From: Oceanospirillum sp048264105
GTDB taxonomy: Bacteria > Pseudomonadota > Gammaproteobacteria > Pseudomonadales > Halomonadaceae
DNA length: 64,000 nt
Direction of reading: 5' to 3'
NCBI GenBank assembly: GCA_048264105.1
Contig: JBLXDJ010000002.1
Coordinates: 434,001-498,000, forward strand
In this document: in pieces, positions 52,588 through 61,198 of the stretch
Position numbering within the stretch: position 1 is the stretch's first letter
Layout of the letters: the number at the start of each line of letters is the position of its first letter
The notes under the pieces: generated by a model
Databases searched by the model: none
The model's input: the letters and a program-made list of their open reading frames with translations, nothing else
Told to the model about the DNA's origin: nothing
Position numbers and translations under genes: made by a program

Positions 52588-53403
52588 ATGATCAGGATGT
52601 TTTGGCAGAGGATGCGGCCTTCTTTTTTGCAATCCGGCATTTCGCCGGGCTTTGCTGCTCTCTTTCCCCGTATCTGTCTGTTATGTCGCGCTCAGGTTGA
52701 GCCGGAATACCTGGCCTCGGGGCTGCTGTGCCGGTCCTGTCAGGCAGATCTGCCGCTGAATCAGACCGCTTGCCGGTGTTGTGCTGAGCCTTTAACCGGC
52801 ATCATCAATGGTCAGGTTCTATCGGAAGACCAGGATTCAGTTGACCTTCTTTGTGCCCGCTGTCAGAAGCAATCGCCTGCCTACGAGCGGGTGGTCGCAC
52901 CCTATCTTTACCGTTATCCGATGAGTGAGATCATCCGGCAATTCAAGACCCGTGATCATCTGTTGCTGAACCGGTTGTTGGCAGATCTGCTTTCCGCACA
53001 CGTGGCAGAACGGCTTGAAGCCGGAGTGATAGCCCTGCCTGATCTTATTCTGCCTGTTCCGACTCATTGGCGAACCCGATTGCGGCGGGGATTTAACCCG
53101 GCAGCCTGTCTCGCTGATGCTGTGGGCCGTCAGCTGACACTGTCGGTTGAGATGGATCTGCTGCGCAAGCAGGTTCTGACCAAACCTCAGCATGATCTGA
53201 ACCGGGCGCAACGCCTGAAGAATCTGGATCAGAGTTTTGGTTTGCTTGATTCTGAGCGGATTAAAGGGCTATCTGTAGCGCTGGTTGATGATGTGGTGAC
53301 GACGGCTTCCACAGCAGATGTTATTGCGGCGCTGTTAAGGGATAATGGCGCCCATTCGGTACAGGTGTGGGCGCTTGCCCGCACTCCTTACCAGCGGCGT
53401 TAG
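52588..53403 (+). CDS. comF: ComF-family amidophosphoribosyltransferase-like protein
   Basis: This 271-residue ComF protein has an N-terminal pair of zinc-knuckle CxxC motifs (CLLC, CRSC, CRCC and CARC within the first 100 residues). A C-terminal phosphoribosyltransferase-fold domain carries the PRPP loop LVDDVVTTAST. ComF proteins are needed for DNA uptake in naturally competent bacteria, but their enzymatic role is unsettled. I take ATG 52588, with GAAGGG upstream; an earlier in-frame ATG at 52543 lacks a ribosome-binding site. It is divergent from bioB. Confidence 0.88.
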   Translation: MIRMFWQRMRPSFLQSGISPGFAALFPRICLLCRAQVEPEYLASGLLCRSCQADLPLNQTACRCCAEPLTGIINGQVLSEDQDSVDLLCARCQKQSPAYERVVAPYLYRYPMSEIIRQFKTRDHLLLNRLLADLLSAHVAERLEAGVIALPDLILPVPTHWRTRLRRGFNPAACLADAVGRQLTLSVEMDLLRKQVLTKPQHDLNRAQRLKNLDQSFGLLDSERIKGLSVALVDDVVTTASTADVIAALLRDNGAHSVQVWALARTPYQRR

Positions 53404-53429
53404 ATCCACCTGACAATAAGGCTTCAGTG

Positions 53430-54482
53430 ATGACAGATAGCAGCAATCCTGCAGATGTAACCCCTTACTATCAGCTCAATCCTGATCGGGTCATGGATGC
53501 GGTTGAGTCTCTCGGCTTCTATTGTGACGGCCGGATCATGGCGCTGAACAGCTATGAGAACCGGGTGTTTCAGGTGGGGATTGAAGATGAACAGCCTCTG
53601 ATCGCCAAATTTTACCGGCCAAATCGCTGGAGTGATGCTCAGATCCTTGAGGAGCATCAGTATTCCCTTGAACTCGCACAGGCTGGAATGAATGTTATCG
53701 CGCCTCTGCTGATTGATGCGCCTGTTTCCGGGAGTATTGATTCCGGTGATCAGGTTTCAGGGGAAGGTCAGAGCCTGCACAGGTTTGAGGAATACCGTTT
53801 TGCCTTGTTTCCCCGTAAGGGTGGCCATGCCCCTGAGCTGGATAACGAGGATCACCTGTTTGAACTGGGACGTTTTCTGGGGCGGATGCACAGTATCGGC
53901 GAGATAAAGCCGTTTCAATATCGTCCGCAGCTGAATGTGGCAGATTACGCGCGTCTTGGTCAGCAGCAGGTTCTGGAAAGCGGGTTGCTGGAGTCTTTTC
54001 AGTCCCGTTATCAGGCCCTGACCGACGAGCTGCTTGCGGAGTGTGACGCCCGCCTTAAACAGGTTGATGCCCCTCTGATTCGTGTGCAGGGGGATTGCCA
54101 TGGCGGCAATATGCTCTGGCGTGATGATGAACTGATGCTGTTGGATTTTGATGATTGCCGCATGGCTCCGGCGATGCAGGATATATGGATGCTGCTCTCC
54201 GGCGATAAGATCCAGCAACAGCAGTGGTTGTCGGAAGTGGTAGAGGGTTATGAGGAGTATCGTGAGTTTCCTCGTCGGGAGCTGGCGCTGATCGAACCTT
54301 TACGTACGATCCGGATGATCTATTACAGCGGTTGGCTGGCGCAGCGTCGGGAAGATCCGGCATTTATTGCCGCCTTTGCTCATTTCGGTGGCGAACACTG
54401 GTGGCTTGAGCACATCAATGCGCTGGAGCAGCAGAAGATACTGCTTAATCAGCCGCCGATAGCCCTGAATCCCTACGGCTAA
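53430..54482 (+). CDS. srkA: Stress-response serine/threonine kinase SrkA (YihE/RdoA)
   Basis: This 350-residue aminoglycoside-phosphotransferase-fold protein kinase matches E. coli SrkA, which counteracts MazF-linked death under stress. The catalytic loop VQGDCHGGNMLW and the metal-binding LLDFDDCRMAP motif are present. ATG 53430 begins MTDSSNPADVTPYY, in line with the family; an open frame continues upstream into comF. It starts 26 bases after comF on the same strand. Confidence 0.92.
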   Translation: MTDSSNPADVTPYYQLNPDRVMDAVESLGFYCDGRIMALNSYENRVFQVGIEDEQPLIAKFYRPNRWSDAQILEEHQYSLELAQAGMNVIAPLLIDAPVSGSIDSGDQVSGEGQSLHRFEEYRFALFPRKGGHAPELDNEDHLFELGRFLGRMHSIGEIKPFQYRPQLNVADYARLGQQQVLESGLLESFQSRYQALTDELLAECDARLKQVDAPLIRVQGDCHGGNMLWRDDELMLLDFDDCRMAPAMQDIWMLLSGDKIQQQQWLSEVVEGYEEYREFPRRELALIEPLRTIRMIYYSGWLAQRREDPAFIAAFAHFGGEHWWLEHINALEQQKILLNQPPIALNPYG

Positions 54483-54605
54483 TGGGAGGTCTGCGGATAT
54501 CTCCTGACGTCGGAGTATGACCAACCGCATAGACAAATGACGGGATCTCTTTAAAATTTCCGTTCAACGATTTTGATTCAGCAGTACCAGAGGTAAAAGG
54601 CAGGG

Positions 54606-56015
54606 ATGGTTAAGTCATCAGTCAGCACACAAGGTGTTAATTCTTCAGAGGTTATCCCACAGGGAATGGTTGTGCGCAGATGTGGTTTGGCCGCTCTGGT
54701 CTGTTCAACACTCCTGTTATCCGCCTGTGTGAATACCTCGGGTCACCAATCCGCTGCTGTTGGTGATAATGCCGGGATTAAACCGCCGAAAAGTCTGGTG
54801 CCTCAGCCGCCGCCGGGTGGTTTCAGTTCGCTTTTCAGTAGTGCTCCGGCTAAGCGTCAGCCGGCATCGTCCCCTCCACCTGTGGTAAGTGCGGGTATTG
54901 CGAAAGAAAGTGCCCCTAAAGCAACGGCGATTACAGCATCGGATACACCGACCTGGCTTTCCCGATACCCGGCTCTGGCTAAAGAATACGAGCAGTATCG
55001 CGCGGAACTGGAAAAAGAGTATCGCGAGTACGAGCAGAAAGTTGAAAAGCTGAAGACAAAAGCCAGCCGCTATTGGGGCGATGGCAATGTCCATGAATCC
55101 GGCTCCGATAAGTACGTGAAATACGGCACCGGGTATACCAGTCGTGGTGAGGTGGACTTTGCCAAGGGTAATATCGTGGTGGAGACGGTTGAAGAACGTA
55201 ATCACAAGGCGCGTCTTCAGGAGGCGATTGTGACCACGTTGCTGACACCGGATAACGCCCGTGACCCTAATTTATTCTCGGATCAGGGGATTACCTATCG
55301 GGGGCCTTCTGTGCTGGAAGATCAGGTGCGGGACCACGAAGGGGTGATCGTAAAGTGGGAGTGGCGTGCTAACCGTTACGCTGACTGGTTGGTGGAGAAT
55401 AAGCTGCAGAAGATTAACTCCGGCAATAAAACGATTTACCGGATTGAGATCCCCATGGAGGCGAATCACCAGCAGGTTCGTGGCCAGAAGTATGAGTCTC
55501 TGGTGCGTAAGTCTGCCAAACAGTATGGGGTTTCTGAGTCACTGATCTACAGCATTATGGAAACGGAGAGCCACTTTAACCCGTATGCCACCAGTCATAT
55601 TCCGGCCTATGGCCTGATGCAGGTGGTACCGAGTACCGCCGGACGGGATGTGTTCCAGCGGATTAAAAAGCGTAATGATCAGCCTGACCGCAGTTATCTG
55701 TTTAACCCGACCAATAATATTGATACCGGTGCCGCTTACCTGAGTATTCTGGATGATATCTATCTGAAAGGGGTGAAGCATCCTCTGGCCAGAGAGTATT
55801 GCGTCATTTCAGCTTATAACGGTGGTGCGGGTAATGTGTTGCGGACTTTCTCCCGCGATCGTAAGCATGCGGTGAAGGTGATTAACAGTCTGACGCCGCA
55901 ACAGGTTTATGTGAAATTAAACCGCAGTCATCCGAGTGCTGAATCCCGGAAATATATTGAGAAAGTTGTGAAGGCGAAGAAGAAATATGACGGTATGGCT
56001 GTAGCAAAAAAATAA
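54606..56015 (+). CDS. mltC: Membrane-bound lytic murein transglycosylase C (MltC)
   Basis: This 469-residue lipoprotein has the lipobox LLSAC with lipid Cys41, a Pro/Ser-rich linker and a coiled segment (about 122-152). The MltC-specific N-terminal domain and a C-terminal SLT lysozyme-like domain (about 295-455) follow. The catalytic glutamate is Glu321 in METESHFNPYA, with GLMQV and AYNGGAGN motifs downstream. It cleaves peptidoglycan to 1,6-anhydro-MurNAc products, which feed the recycling route containing amgK-murU. It is about 100 residues longer than E. coli MltC, mainly through the linker. Confidence 0.9.
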   Translation: MVKSSVSTQGVNSSEVIPQGMVVRRCGLAALVCSTLLLSACVNTSGHQSAAVGDNAGIKPPKSLVPQPPPGGFSSLFSSAPAKRQPASSPPPVVSAGIAKESAPKATAITASDTPTWLSRYPALAKEYEQYRAELEKEYREYEQKVEKLKTKASRYWGDGNVHESGSDKYVKYGTGYTSRGEVDFAKGNIVVETVEERNHKARLQEAIVTTLLTPDNARDPNLFSDQGITYRGPSVLEDQVRDHEGVIVKWEWRANRYADWLVENKLQKINSGNKTIYRIEIPMEANHQQVRGQKYESLVRKSAKQYGVSESLIYSIMETESHFNPYATSHIPAYGLMQVVPSTAGRDVFQRIKKRNDQPDRSYLFNPTNNIDTGAAYLSILDDIYLKGVKHPLAREYCVISAYNGGAGNVLRTFSRDRKHAVKVINSLTPQQVYVKLNRSHPSAESRKYIEKVVKAKKKYDGMAVAKK

Positions 56016-56066
56016 ACGGTTACCGCTTCAGTTCTGCCTATTCTCAGGCCGTTCGGTGGCACAATA

Positions 56067-56118
56067 AAAAAGCCCTGTGACCTGTACATAAATCATCTGT
56101 ACATTTCACAGGGCTTTT
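56067..56118. terminator. Bidirectional terminator between mltC and the Cys-rich periplasmic protein gene
   Basis: AAAAAGCCCTGTGA pairs with TCACAGGGCTTTT around a 23-base loop that itself contains two copies of CTGTACAT. Confidence 0.82.
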
Positions 56119-56139
56119 CAGGTTCTGGCCTGACGCTAT

Positions 56140-56658
56140 TTACTGAGCGGCAGTCTCTTCACCGTGGTGACGACGCTGAATGTTGATCTGCTCCATCTGG
56201 TTAACGACCAGTGCGATATCGGCAGATTTGTTCAGCTTCAGGCGATAATCAACACCTGCCTGCAGCACGGCTTTATTACAGGAAGAACCGACGCAGGCCT
56301 CCTGAATACCGAGTTTGCCGGCATTGTTGATCGCAACGGCATCCATCACACCATCGTAGATATGGCCGTTTGGCTCAACGCACAGAGCGCGGTTTACGTG
56401 CAGGCTCAGCTTGCCGTCATTAATCTCGGCATCGGCTGACAGCAGGCAGCGTTCAGGAAGCGTTGCGCCGGTTTCGGTACCGGTGGATTTCAGCAGCAGG
56501 TGAGATACGGTTTCACCCTGAGAGATGTTCTTGTCGATCAGAACCTGTACTTTCAGAACGGTGTCTGTGGGCAGTTGGTAACCTTCCGCTGCAGATGTTT
56601 CAGCAAAAGCGGGTAGGCAGGCTCCTAGCAGGGCAACAGATGTCAGTAATCGTTTCAT
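56140..56658 (-). CDS. Periplasmic protein of unknown function with four cysteines
   Basis: This 172-residue protein has a clear signal peptide (cleavage after AFA, residue 19). The mature part holds four cysteines (71, 93, 122, 127), consistent with two disulfides in the periplasm. The region YQLPTDTVLKVQVLIDKNIS followed by VNRALCVEPNGH recalls the C-terminal TrbI/VirB10-type beta-barrel fold only vaguely, and I do not assign it. GGTGAG precedes the ATG. Its upstream region has two perfect inverted repeats. Confidence 0.7.
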   Translation of the reverse strand: MKRLLTSVALLGACLPAFAETSAAEGYQLPTDTVLKVQVLIDKNISQGETVSHLLLKSTGTETGATLPERCLLSADAEINDGKLSLHVNRALCVEPNGHIYDGVMDAVAINNAGKLGIQEACVGSSCNKAVLQAGVDYRLKLNKSADIALVVNQMEQINIQRRHHGEETAAQ

Positions 56659-57209
56659 AGCTCACCGTCTCATTAGTACAGTTTTTGTACCCGGCATTCA
56701 TTGCTCTGGGCACATTATTATCTGATCTCTGTGGTTGCTTCATCGATCTTAACCACAGATCCGATTCAAAATATCAGGGCTGTATTGATGTCTTTTACAG
56801 CGGGCAGAGTTAATTTCATCAGTGAAATTAAGGCGCTGCGGCGGCAAATAAAGTGTAACAGCCTGATGATCTGGCTTCGTGCGTGCGCAGTATAACAGAT
56901 CACAGATATTTATCTTTTGTCCCGGATTCGGCCTTTTCAGAAAGTCTTTTCTCAGGTCGACGGACAAATGATAAATTTTGCGCGCAAGGATTATGCTTGA
57001 CTGGGATGGTCAGGTAAAATGGACAAATTGTCGCACCCTGTTAGCCGCTAAAGTGCGCTATTATCGTCGCTTTTTTATACACAGCCGCTTGATCTCCGGC
57101 CCTTTAGGAGTCGGCCTGTACCGATAAGTTCCTGACAATCGGACTTTGCCGGCTTCTTTACGTGGCGGAGAATTTACATCTTGATTCTGATTAACCCTAA
57201 GGCACTGCA
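56659..57209. promoter_or_regulatory. 551-base region between the Cys-rich protein gene and folE, with two perfect inverted repeats
   Basis: TCTGTGGTT (56728-56736) and AACCACAGA (56751-56759) form a 9-bp repeat with a 14-base spacer, about 70-100 bases before the minus-strand gene. TTAATTTCA-TCAG-TGAAATTAA (56810-56831) is a second perfect 9-bp repeat. TATTAT near 57060 could be a folE -10, leaving a long leader. No credible protein-coding frame was found. Confidence 0.45.
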
Positions 57210-57764
57210 ATGACAGAAAAACTGACCGGTCTTTACGAAACTATCCTGACAGAACTGGGTGAGAACCCTGAGCGTGAAGGATTGCTGGATACTCCTAAGC
57301 GTGCTGCCAAAGCGATGCAGTATCTGACCAAGGGCTATGACGAGACACTGGAAAGTGTAACCAATGGCGCGGTTTTCGAATCTGAAACCGACGAGATGGT
57401 AATCGTAAAGGATATTGAGCTGTACTCCATGTGCGAGCACCATATCCTGCCATTTATCGGTAAGTGTCATATTGCCTATCTGCCATCCGGCAAAGTGCTG
57501 GGTTTGTCTAAGTTTGCCCGTATTGTTGATATGTATGCCCGTCGTCTGCAGATTCAGGAAAACCTGACCAAGCAGATCGCTGATGCGGTGATGCAGGTGA
57601 CCGGTGCCCGTGGTGTTGCGGTGACGATTGAAGCGAAACACATGTGCATGATGATGCGCGGTGTTGAAAAGCAGAACTCCAGCATGAAGTCCTCTGTGAT
57701 GTTAGGCGCATTCCGTGAGTCTCAGTCGACTCGTATGGAATACCTCCAGCTGATCAGCAGCTAA
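57210..57764 (+). CDS. folE: GTP cyclohydrolase I (FolE type IA)
   Basis: This 184-residue enzyme converts GTP to dihydroneopterin triphosphate, the first step of folate synthesis. The zinc ligands Cys75, His78 (MCEHHILPF) and Cys146 (KHMCMMMRG) are present, so it is the zinc-dependent IA type and not FolE2. AAGGCA precedes the ATG. folX follows after 44 bases. Confidence 0.95.
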   Translation: MTEKLTGLYETILTELGENPEREGLLDTPKRAAKAMQYLTKGYDETLESVTNGAVFESETDEMVIVKDIELYSMCEHHILPFIGKCHIAYLPSGKVLGLSKFARIVDMYARRLQIQENLTKQIADAVMQVTGARGVAVTIEAKHMCMMMRGVEKQNSSMKSSVMLGAFRESQSTRMEYLQLISS

Positions 57765-57808
57765 ATCGTTTGTCATCAGGCTGGGACGTTCCCGGATAAG
57801 GATCTGAT

Positions 57809-58204
57809 ATGCCATTACATGCGGTAAGCAATGCCCACACAGGCCATAATCTGGCAACGATTCAGATTAAGAACCTGCGTCTTAGAACCTATATCGGTAT
57901 TAATGAAGACGAAATTGTTAATAAGCAGGATGTCATTATTAACATCACGATTCAGTATCTGGCGGATCGTGCGGTGAGCTTTAACCATATTGATGAAGCT
58001 CTGAACTATCGCACCATCACTAAAGCCGTGATTGCACATGTTGAAGGCAATCGCTTTGCGCTGCTGGAGCGTCTGACCCGTGAGATCCTGGATATCACCA
58101 TGTCTTATGAACAGGTTCAGGTCGCTCAGGTTGAGGTCGATAAGCCTCATGCGCTGCGTTTTTCTGACTCTGTATCGATCACCCTGTCCGACCACAGGGA
58201 CTAA
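57809..58204 (+). CDS. folX: Dihydroneopterin triphosphate 2'-epimerase FolX
   Basis: This 131-residue tunnel-fold protein is a FolB paralogue. It is much closer to E. coli FolX: IKNLRLRTYIGINEDE, EALNYRTITKAV, ALLERLTREILDI and DKPHALRFSDSVS align throughout. FolX epimerises dihydroneopterin triphosphate to the monapterin form, a precursor of tetrahydromonapterin in gammaproteobacteria. Placement behind folE fits that pathway. No FolM-type reductase gene is in the window. AAGGAT precedes the ATG. Confidence 0.92.
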   Translation: MPLHAVSNAHTGHNLATIQIKNLRLRTYIGINEDEIVNKQDVIINITIQYLADRAVSFNHIDEALNYRTITKAVIAHVEGNRFALLERLTREILDITMSYEQVQVAQVEVDKPHALRFSDSVSITLSDHRD

Positions 58205-58209
58205 GCCAG

Positions 58210-58542
58210 ATGGCTCTTTTTACTGAAGCTAACAGCCCGGATGAGATGGATATCTCATCCGGGCTGGTTTTTTTACTCTTCTCGACACCTGATTGTGGTG
58301 TTTGTGATGCGCTGAAGCTTAAGTTACCTGAGTGGGCTGAGCGTCAGGGATACAAGGCGCGTTTTCTCTGGCTGGATCTTTCCCGTTTTCCTCAGGCGAG
58401 CAGTCAGTTTCAGGTGCTTTCAGTGCCCACATTGATCGTGCGTCTGGACGGTCAGGAGTTATCCCGACAGCTTCGGCATGTGAATCTGAGTCTGCTTCAG
58501 GAGCAGATCGCACGCCCTGTTGCTCTTTGGTCTGAAGGGTAA
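58210..58542 (+). CDS. Thioredoxin-like protein with CGVC motif
   Basis: This 110-residue thioredoxin-fold protein has the redox pair Cys29-Gly-Val-Cys32 (TPDCGVCDALK) and the cis-Pro segment SVPTLIV. It lacks a signal peptide, so it is cytoplasmic. It begins five bases after folX, so cotranscription and probably coupled translation are expected. Partner and function are unknown. Confidence 0.82.
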   Translation: MALFTEANSPDEMDISSGLVFLLFSTPDCGVCDALKLKLPEWAERQGYKARFLWLDLSRFPQASSQFQVLSVPTLIVRLDGQELSRQLRHVNLSLLQEQIARPVALWSEG

Positions 58543-58588
58543 TGCTTACCTCACTTCTAAATGAAACCTGTTTGTCAGGAGTATTCTT

Positions 58589-58855
58589 ATGCAGGGTATG
58601 ATCGTGTCATTTAATGCTGCGACTCAGGAAGGTGTGATCCGGTCTGAGTCCGGCGATGAATTCACCTTTGACCTGACGGGATGGCGTGGCCGTGGTTTAC
58701 CGGATGAGGATATCGCCGTGAGTTTTGAAGCTCAGGAGGATGGCTCTGCCCGACAGGTTTTTAATCTTCCGGCTGGCCAGCTGAAAGCTGTAGGGACTCA
58801 GAAAGCCGGTAGCGATGAGGTATCCGTGCCTTGGTATAAAAAGCTGGGTTTGTGA
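58589..58855 (+). CDS. Small OB-fold/cold-shock-like protein
   Basis: This 88-residue protein starts MQGMIVSFNAATQEGVIRSESGDEFTFDL, which has the spacing of a cold-shock (OB-fold) domain. The classical RNP1 aromatic motif (KGFGFI) is replaced by EGVIRS, so nucleic-acid binding may be weak. AGGAG lies eight bases before the ATG. It is the fourth gene of the run folE-folX-trx. Function unknown. Confidence 0.72.
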   Translation: MQGMIVSFNAATQEGVIRSESGDEFTFDLTGWRGRGLPDEDIAVSFEAQEDGSARQVFNLPAGQLKAVGTQKAGSDEVSVPWYKKLGL

Positions 58856-58893
58856 GCTGTTTGGGATAAGAATGACCCTGCGCAATGTAAAGA

Positions 58894-58909
58894 TGTGAAT
58901 CGAATCACA
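58894..58909 (+). promoter_or_regulatory. Perfect CRP-type operator
   Basis: TGTGA-ATCGAA-TCACA matches both CRP half-sites exactly. It is centred at 58901.5, about 105 bases before the outer-membrane protein gene. TAGAAT (58969-58974) is a possible -10, which would put the site near -80, in the range used by class I activation. A small hairpin TATTACC-TTGT-GGTAATA (58911-58928) follows. Confidence 0.75.
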
Positions 58910-59006
58910 GTATTACCTTGTGGTAATAAATCGACACAGACAAAAGTGGGCGTAGGATTAATTTTCAATAGAATAGTTAGAAAATACATGGACAAAGGTA
59001 TCCAGC

Positions 59007-59777
59007 ATGTTGAAAAAATTAGCTCCTCTAAGTTTAGTGTTCGCTGCAATGAGCGCTCAGGCAGATACTCTGGGTGTCCAGGCTGGGCTGTCTAATTGGT
59101 CTCCTAGTTTTGACGGTGGTTTTGATTCCGGTGATGCAACCATTGGCGAGATCAGTATGAAAAATGATCTCGGCTACTCAGATACATCTGTTACCGGGCT
59201 TTTTGTTGCATTTGAGCACCCTGTCCCTGTAATTCCAAATTTCCGTTTTGAAAGTACCGGCCTTTCTGAAAGCTCAACAAATACAATTTCTCGTGAGATT
59301 AAGTTTGAGGGAAAAACTTTTAATCAGAACTCTAAGGTTAAAAGTAAGTTTGATCTGAGCCATACCGACTGGACAGGCTATTACCAGTTGTTTGATGATA
59401 TGGGTGGTCTTCATGCTGATGTCGGCCTGACAATCCGTAAGTTTGATGGAGAAATTCAAATTTCGGATGAAACCGGTGCGACTAATGCGTCTCTGGAACT
59501 GGATGTACCAGTGCCTATGCTCTACGGCAAGGGTGACTTTGATATCCCTGCGATGCCATTCCCGCTTTCTGTTGGCGGTATGATTAATTACCTCAATGTT
59601 GGTGGAGCGACTTTGTCTGATACCCGTTTTTATGTAGCTGCAGCCGCACCGCTGCCAATTGAAGTTGGTGGTGAGCTCGGTTATCGATCATTTAATCTGG
59701 ATTTTGACGATGTAGGTGATCTGACCTCTGACCTTTCTGCTAGTGGTTGGTATGCAAGTGCAGTTGTTAAGTTCTGA
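59007..59777 (+). CDS. TIGR04219-type outer membrane beta-barrel protein
   Basis: This 256-residue protein has a short signal peptide (cleavage near SAQA/DT). A mature part rich in alternating hydrophobic and polar strands follows, ending WYASAVVKF with the terminal Phe of outer-membrane barrels. It matches what I know of the TIGR04219 family, which is common in Vibrio and marine gammaproteobacteria and of unknown function. AAAGG lies seven bases before the ATG. Codon use is AT-richer than in the adjoining core genes. A perfect CRP box upstream suggests carbon-status control. Confidence 0.8.
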   Translation: MLKKLAPLSLVFAAMSAQADTLGVQAGLSNWSPSFDGGFDSGDATIGEISMKNDLGYSDTSVTGLFVAFEHPVPVIPNFRFESTGLSESSTNTISREIKFEGKTFNQNSKVKSKFDLSHTDWTGYYQLFDDMGGLHADVGLTIRKFDGEIQISDETGATNASLELDVPVPMLYGKGDFDIPAMPFPLSVGGMINYLNVGGATLSDTRFYVAAAAPLPIEVGGELGYRSFNLDFDDVGDLTSDLSASGWYASAVVKF

Positions 59778-59800
59778 TTTATAGTAATATCAGAAAAAGA

Positions 59801-59836
59801 AAAGGCGCTTCTGCTGTTAGCAGAAGCGCCTTTTTT
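59801..59836. terminator. Bidirectional terminator between the outer-membrane protein gene and degS
   Basis: AAAGGCGCTTCTG pairs with CAGAAGCGCCTTTTTT around CTGTTAG, an extended 13-bp stem with A- and T-tracts on the two sides. Confidence 0.9.
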
Positions 59837-59867
59837 AATTCCCCAAACTTGATGTCTGGCTTTTTGG

Positions 59868-61022
59868 TTAGCTCTGCGGTGGCGTTGGGCGACGTCCTAC
59901 TTCAGCTTCGAGGGTTATTTCCTGCCCTGAGCGGAAAACGGTAATACTGATTGTGTCACCGGGGCGTTTCTGCGCGATGCGGTTCATCGTGCTGCGTCCG
60001 CTGACGACTGAATCACCCTCGACACGGATAATAATATCCCCCGGTTGCATTCCGGCCAGGTGAGCCGGTCCGTTGCGCAGCAGTCCGGCAATCACGATAC
60101 CTCTGCCGCCACGGTAACCAAAAGAGTTGGCCAGAGCTGGTGTCAGCTCCTGAACCTCTACCCCCAGCCAGCCTCGTACGACACTGCCTTCCCGGATAAT
60201 ATCGATCATAATCTGACGGCTGAGATTGGAGGGGATCGCAAAACCAATCCCCTGTGATCCACCGGATTTACTGAAGATAGCCGTATTGATACCCAGAAGT
60301 TCGCCCCGTGGATTGATCAGTGCGCCGCCGGAGTTACCGGGATTGATCGCCGCATCGGTCTGGATAAAGTCTTCAAAGGTGTTGATACCCAACTGATCAC
60401 GTCCGGTGGCGCTGACAATGCCCATAGTAACGGTCTGGCCGACACCAAAAGGATTGCCGATAGCAAGTACCACATCTCCGACTTCAATATCATCGGACGG
60501 GGCGATTGTAATAACCGGCAGATCCGGTAGTTCGATACGCAGTACCGCAAGATCTGTTTCTGGGTCTGTACCAACGACTTGGGCAATGGTTTCCCGTCCA
60601 TCCTTAAGGGCGACTTTAATCTCATCGGCACCGGCAATCACATGGTTGTTGGTCAGCACGTAACCATCTGTGCTGACAATAACGCCGGAACCCAGGCTTG
60701 ATTGCAGCCGCTGCTGGCGCGGTACCCCGTTATAGCCAAAGAACTGGCGAAAAGCGGGGTCCTGCAATAAAGGATGAGCCCGCTGTTCGATAATCTTGCT
60801 GGTATAGATATTTACTACCGCTGGCGAAGCCTGTTTTACGGCATCCGAGTAGCTGTAGGGGCCGCTCAGTTTTGGTGAGCTGGCTGCTTGAGCTGCCTCC
60901 ACAAAAACCGGCTGCAACTTCCCCTTACCTTCGTCGGTATCCGGGGTTTGTTGGTTGATAACCAGCCCGATCACGATGCCGATCAGAACCGGTAATGACA
61001 GGTAGTGAAATATTTTCTTCAT
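59868..61022 (-). CDS. degS: DegS/AlgW-type membrane-anchored HtrA protease
   Basis: This 384-residue trypsin-like serine protease has an N-terminal membrane anchor (about 7-23) and a protease domain with the triad His127 (TNNHV), Asp157 (TDLAV) and Ser231 (GNSGG). A single C-terminal PDZ domain covers about 285-375. One PDZ and the uncleaved anchor distinguish it from DegP/MucD. In E. coli and Pseudomonas it senses misfolded outer-membrane proteins and cleaves the anti-sigma factor RseA/MucA, releasing sigma-E. No rse/muc genes are in the window. Confidence 0.93.
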   Translation of the reverse strand: MKKIFHYLSLPVLIGIVIGLVINQQTPDTDEGKGKLQPVFVEAAQAASSPKLSGPYSYSDAVKQASPAVVNIYTSKIIEQRAHPLLQDPAFRQFFGYNGVPRQQRLQSSLGSGVIVSTDGYVLTNNHVIAGADEIKVALKDGRETIAQVVGTDPETDLAVLRIELPDLPVITIAPSDDIEVGDVVLAIGNPFGVGQTVTMGIVSATGRDQLGINTFEDFIQTDAAINPGNSGGALINPRGELLGINTAIFSKSGGSQGIGFAIPSNLSRQIMIDIIREGSVVRGWLGVEVQELTPALANSFGYRGGRGIVIAGLLRNGPAHLAGMQPGDIIIRVEGDSVVSGRSTMNRIAQKRPGDTISITVFRSGQEITLEAEVGRRPTPPQS

Positions 61023-61198
61023 GCAAAACTCGTTGCGGTCTCAGACAGGGTTCTGACTATATGGTGTTTAGTGGGCAAAATTCAATCAGCTGATGGCTTT
61101 TGCAGGGTTATGCGGGTCTTAAAACCCTGCGACTGATTGTCACGGTGGCAGCATGTTAAGATGCTTTCTATTTACGTGCGTAGTTTTGGAGTGAACAG

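Noticed and set aside
56701..56895. 64-codon open frame in the gap before folE
   Set aside because: No ribosome-binding site, no domain, and it spans two inverted repeats; unlikely to be a gene.
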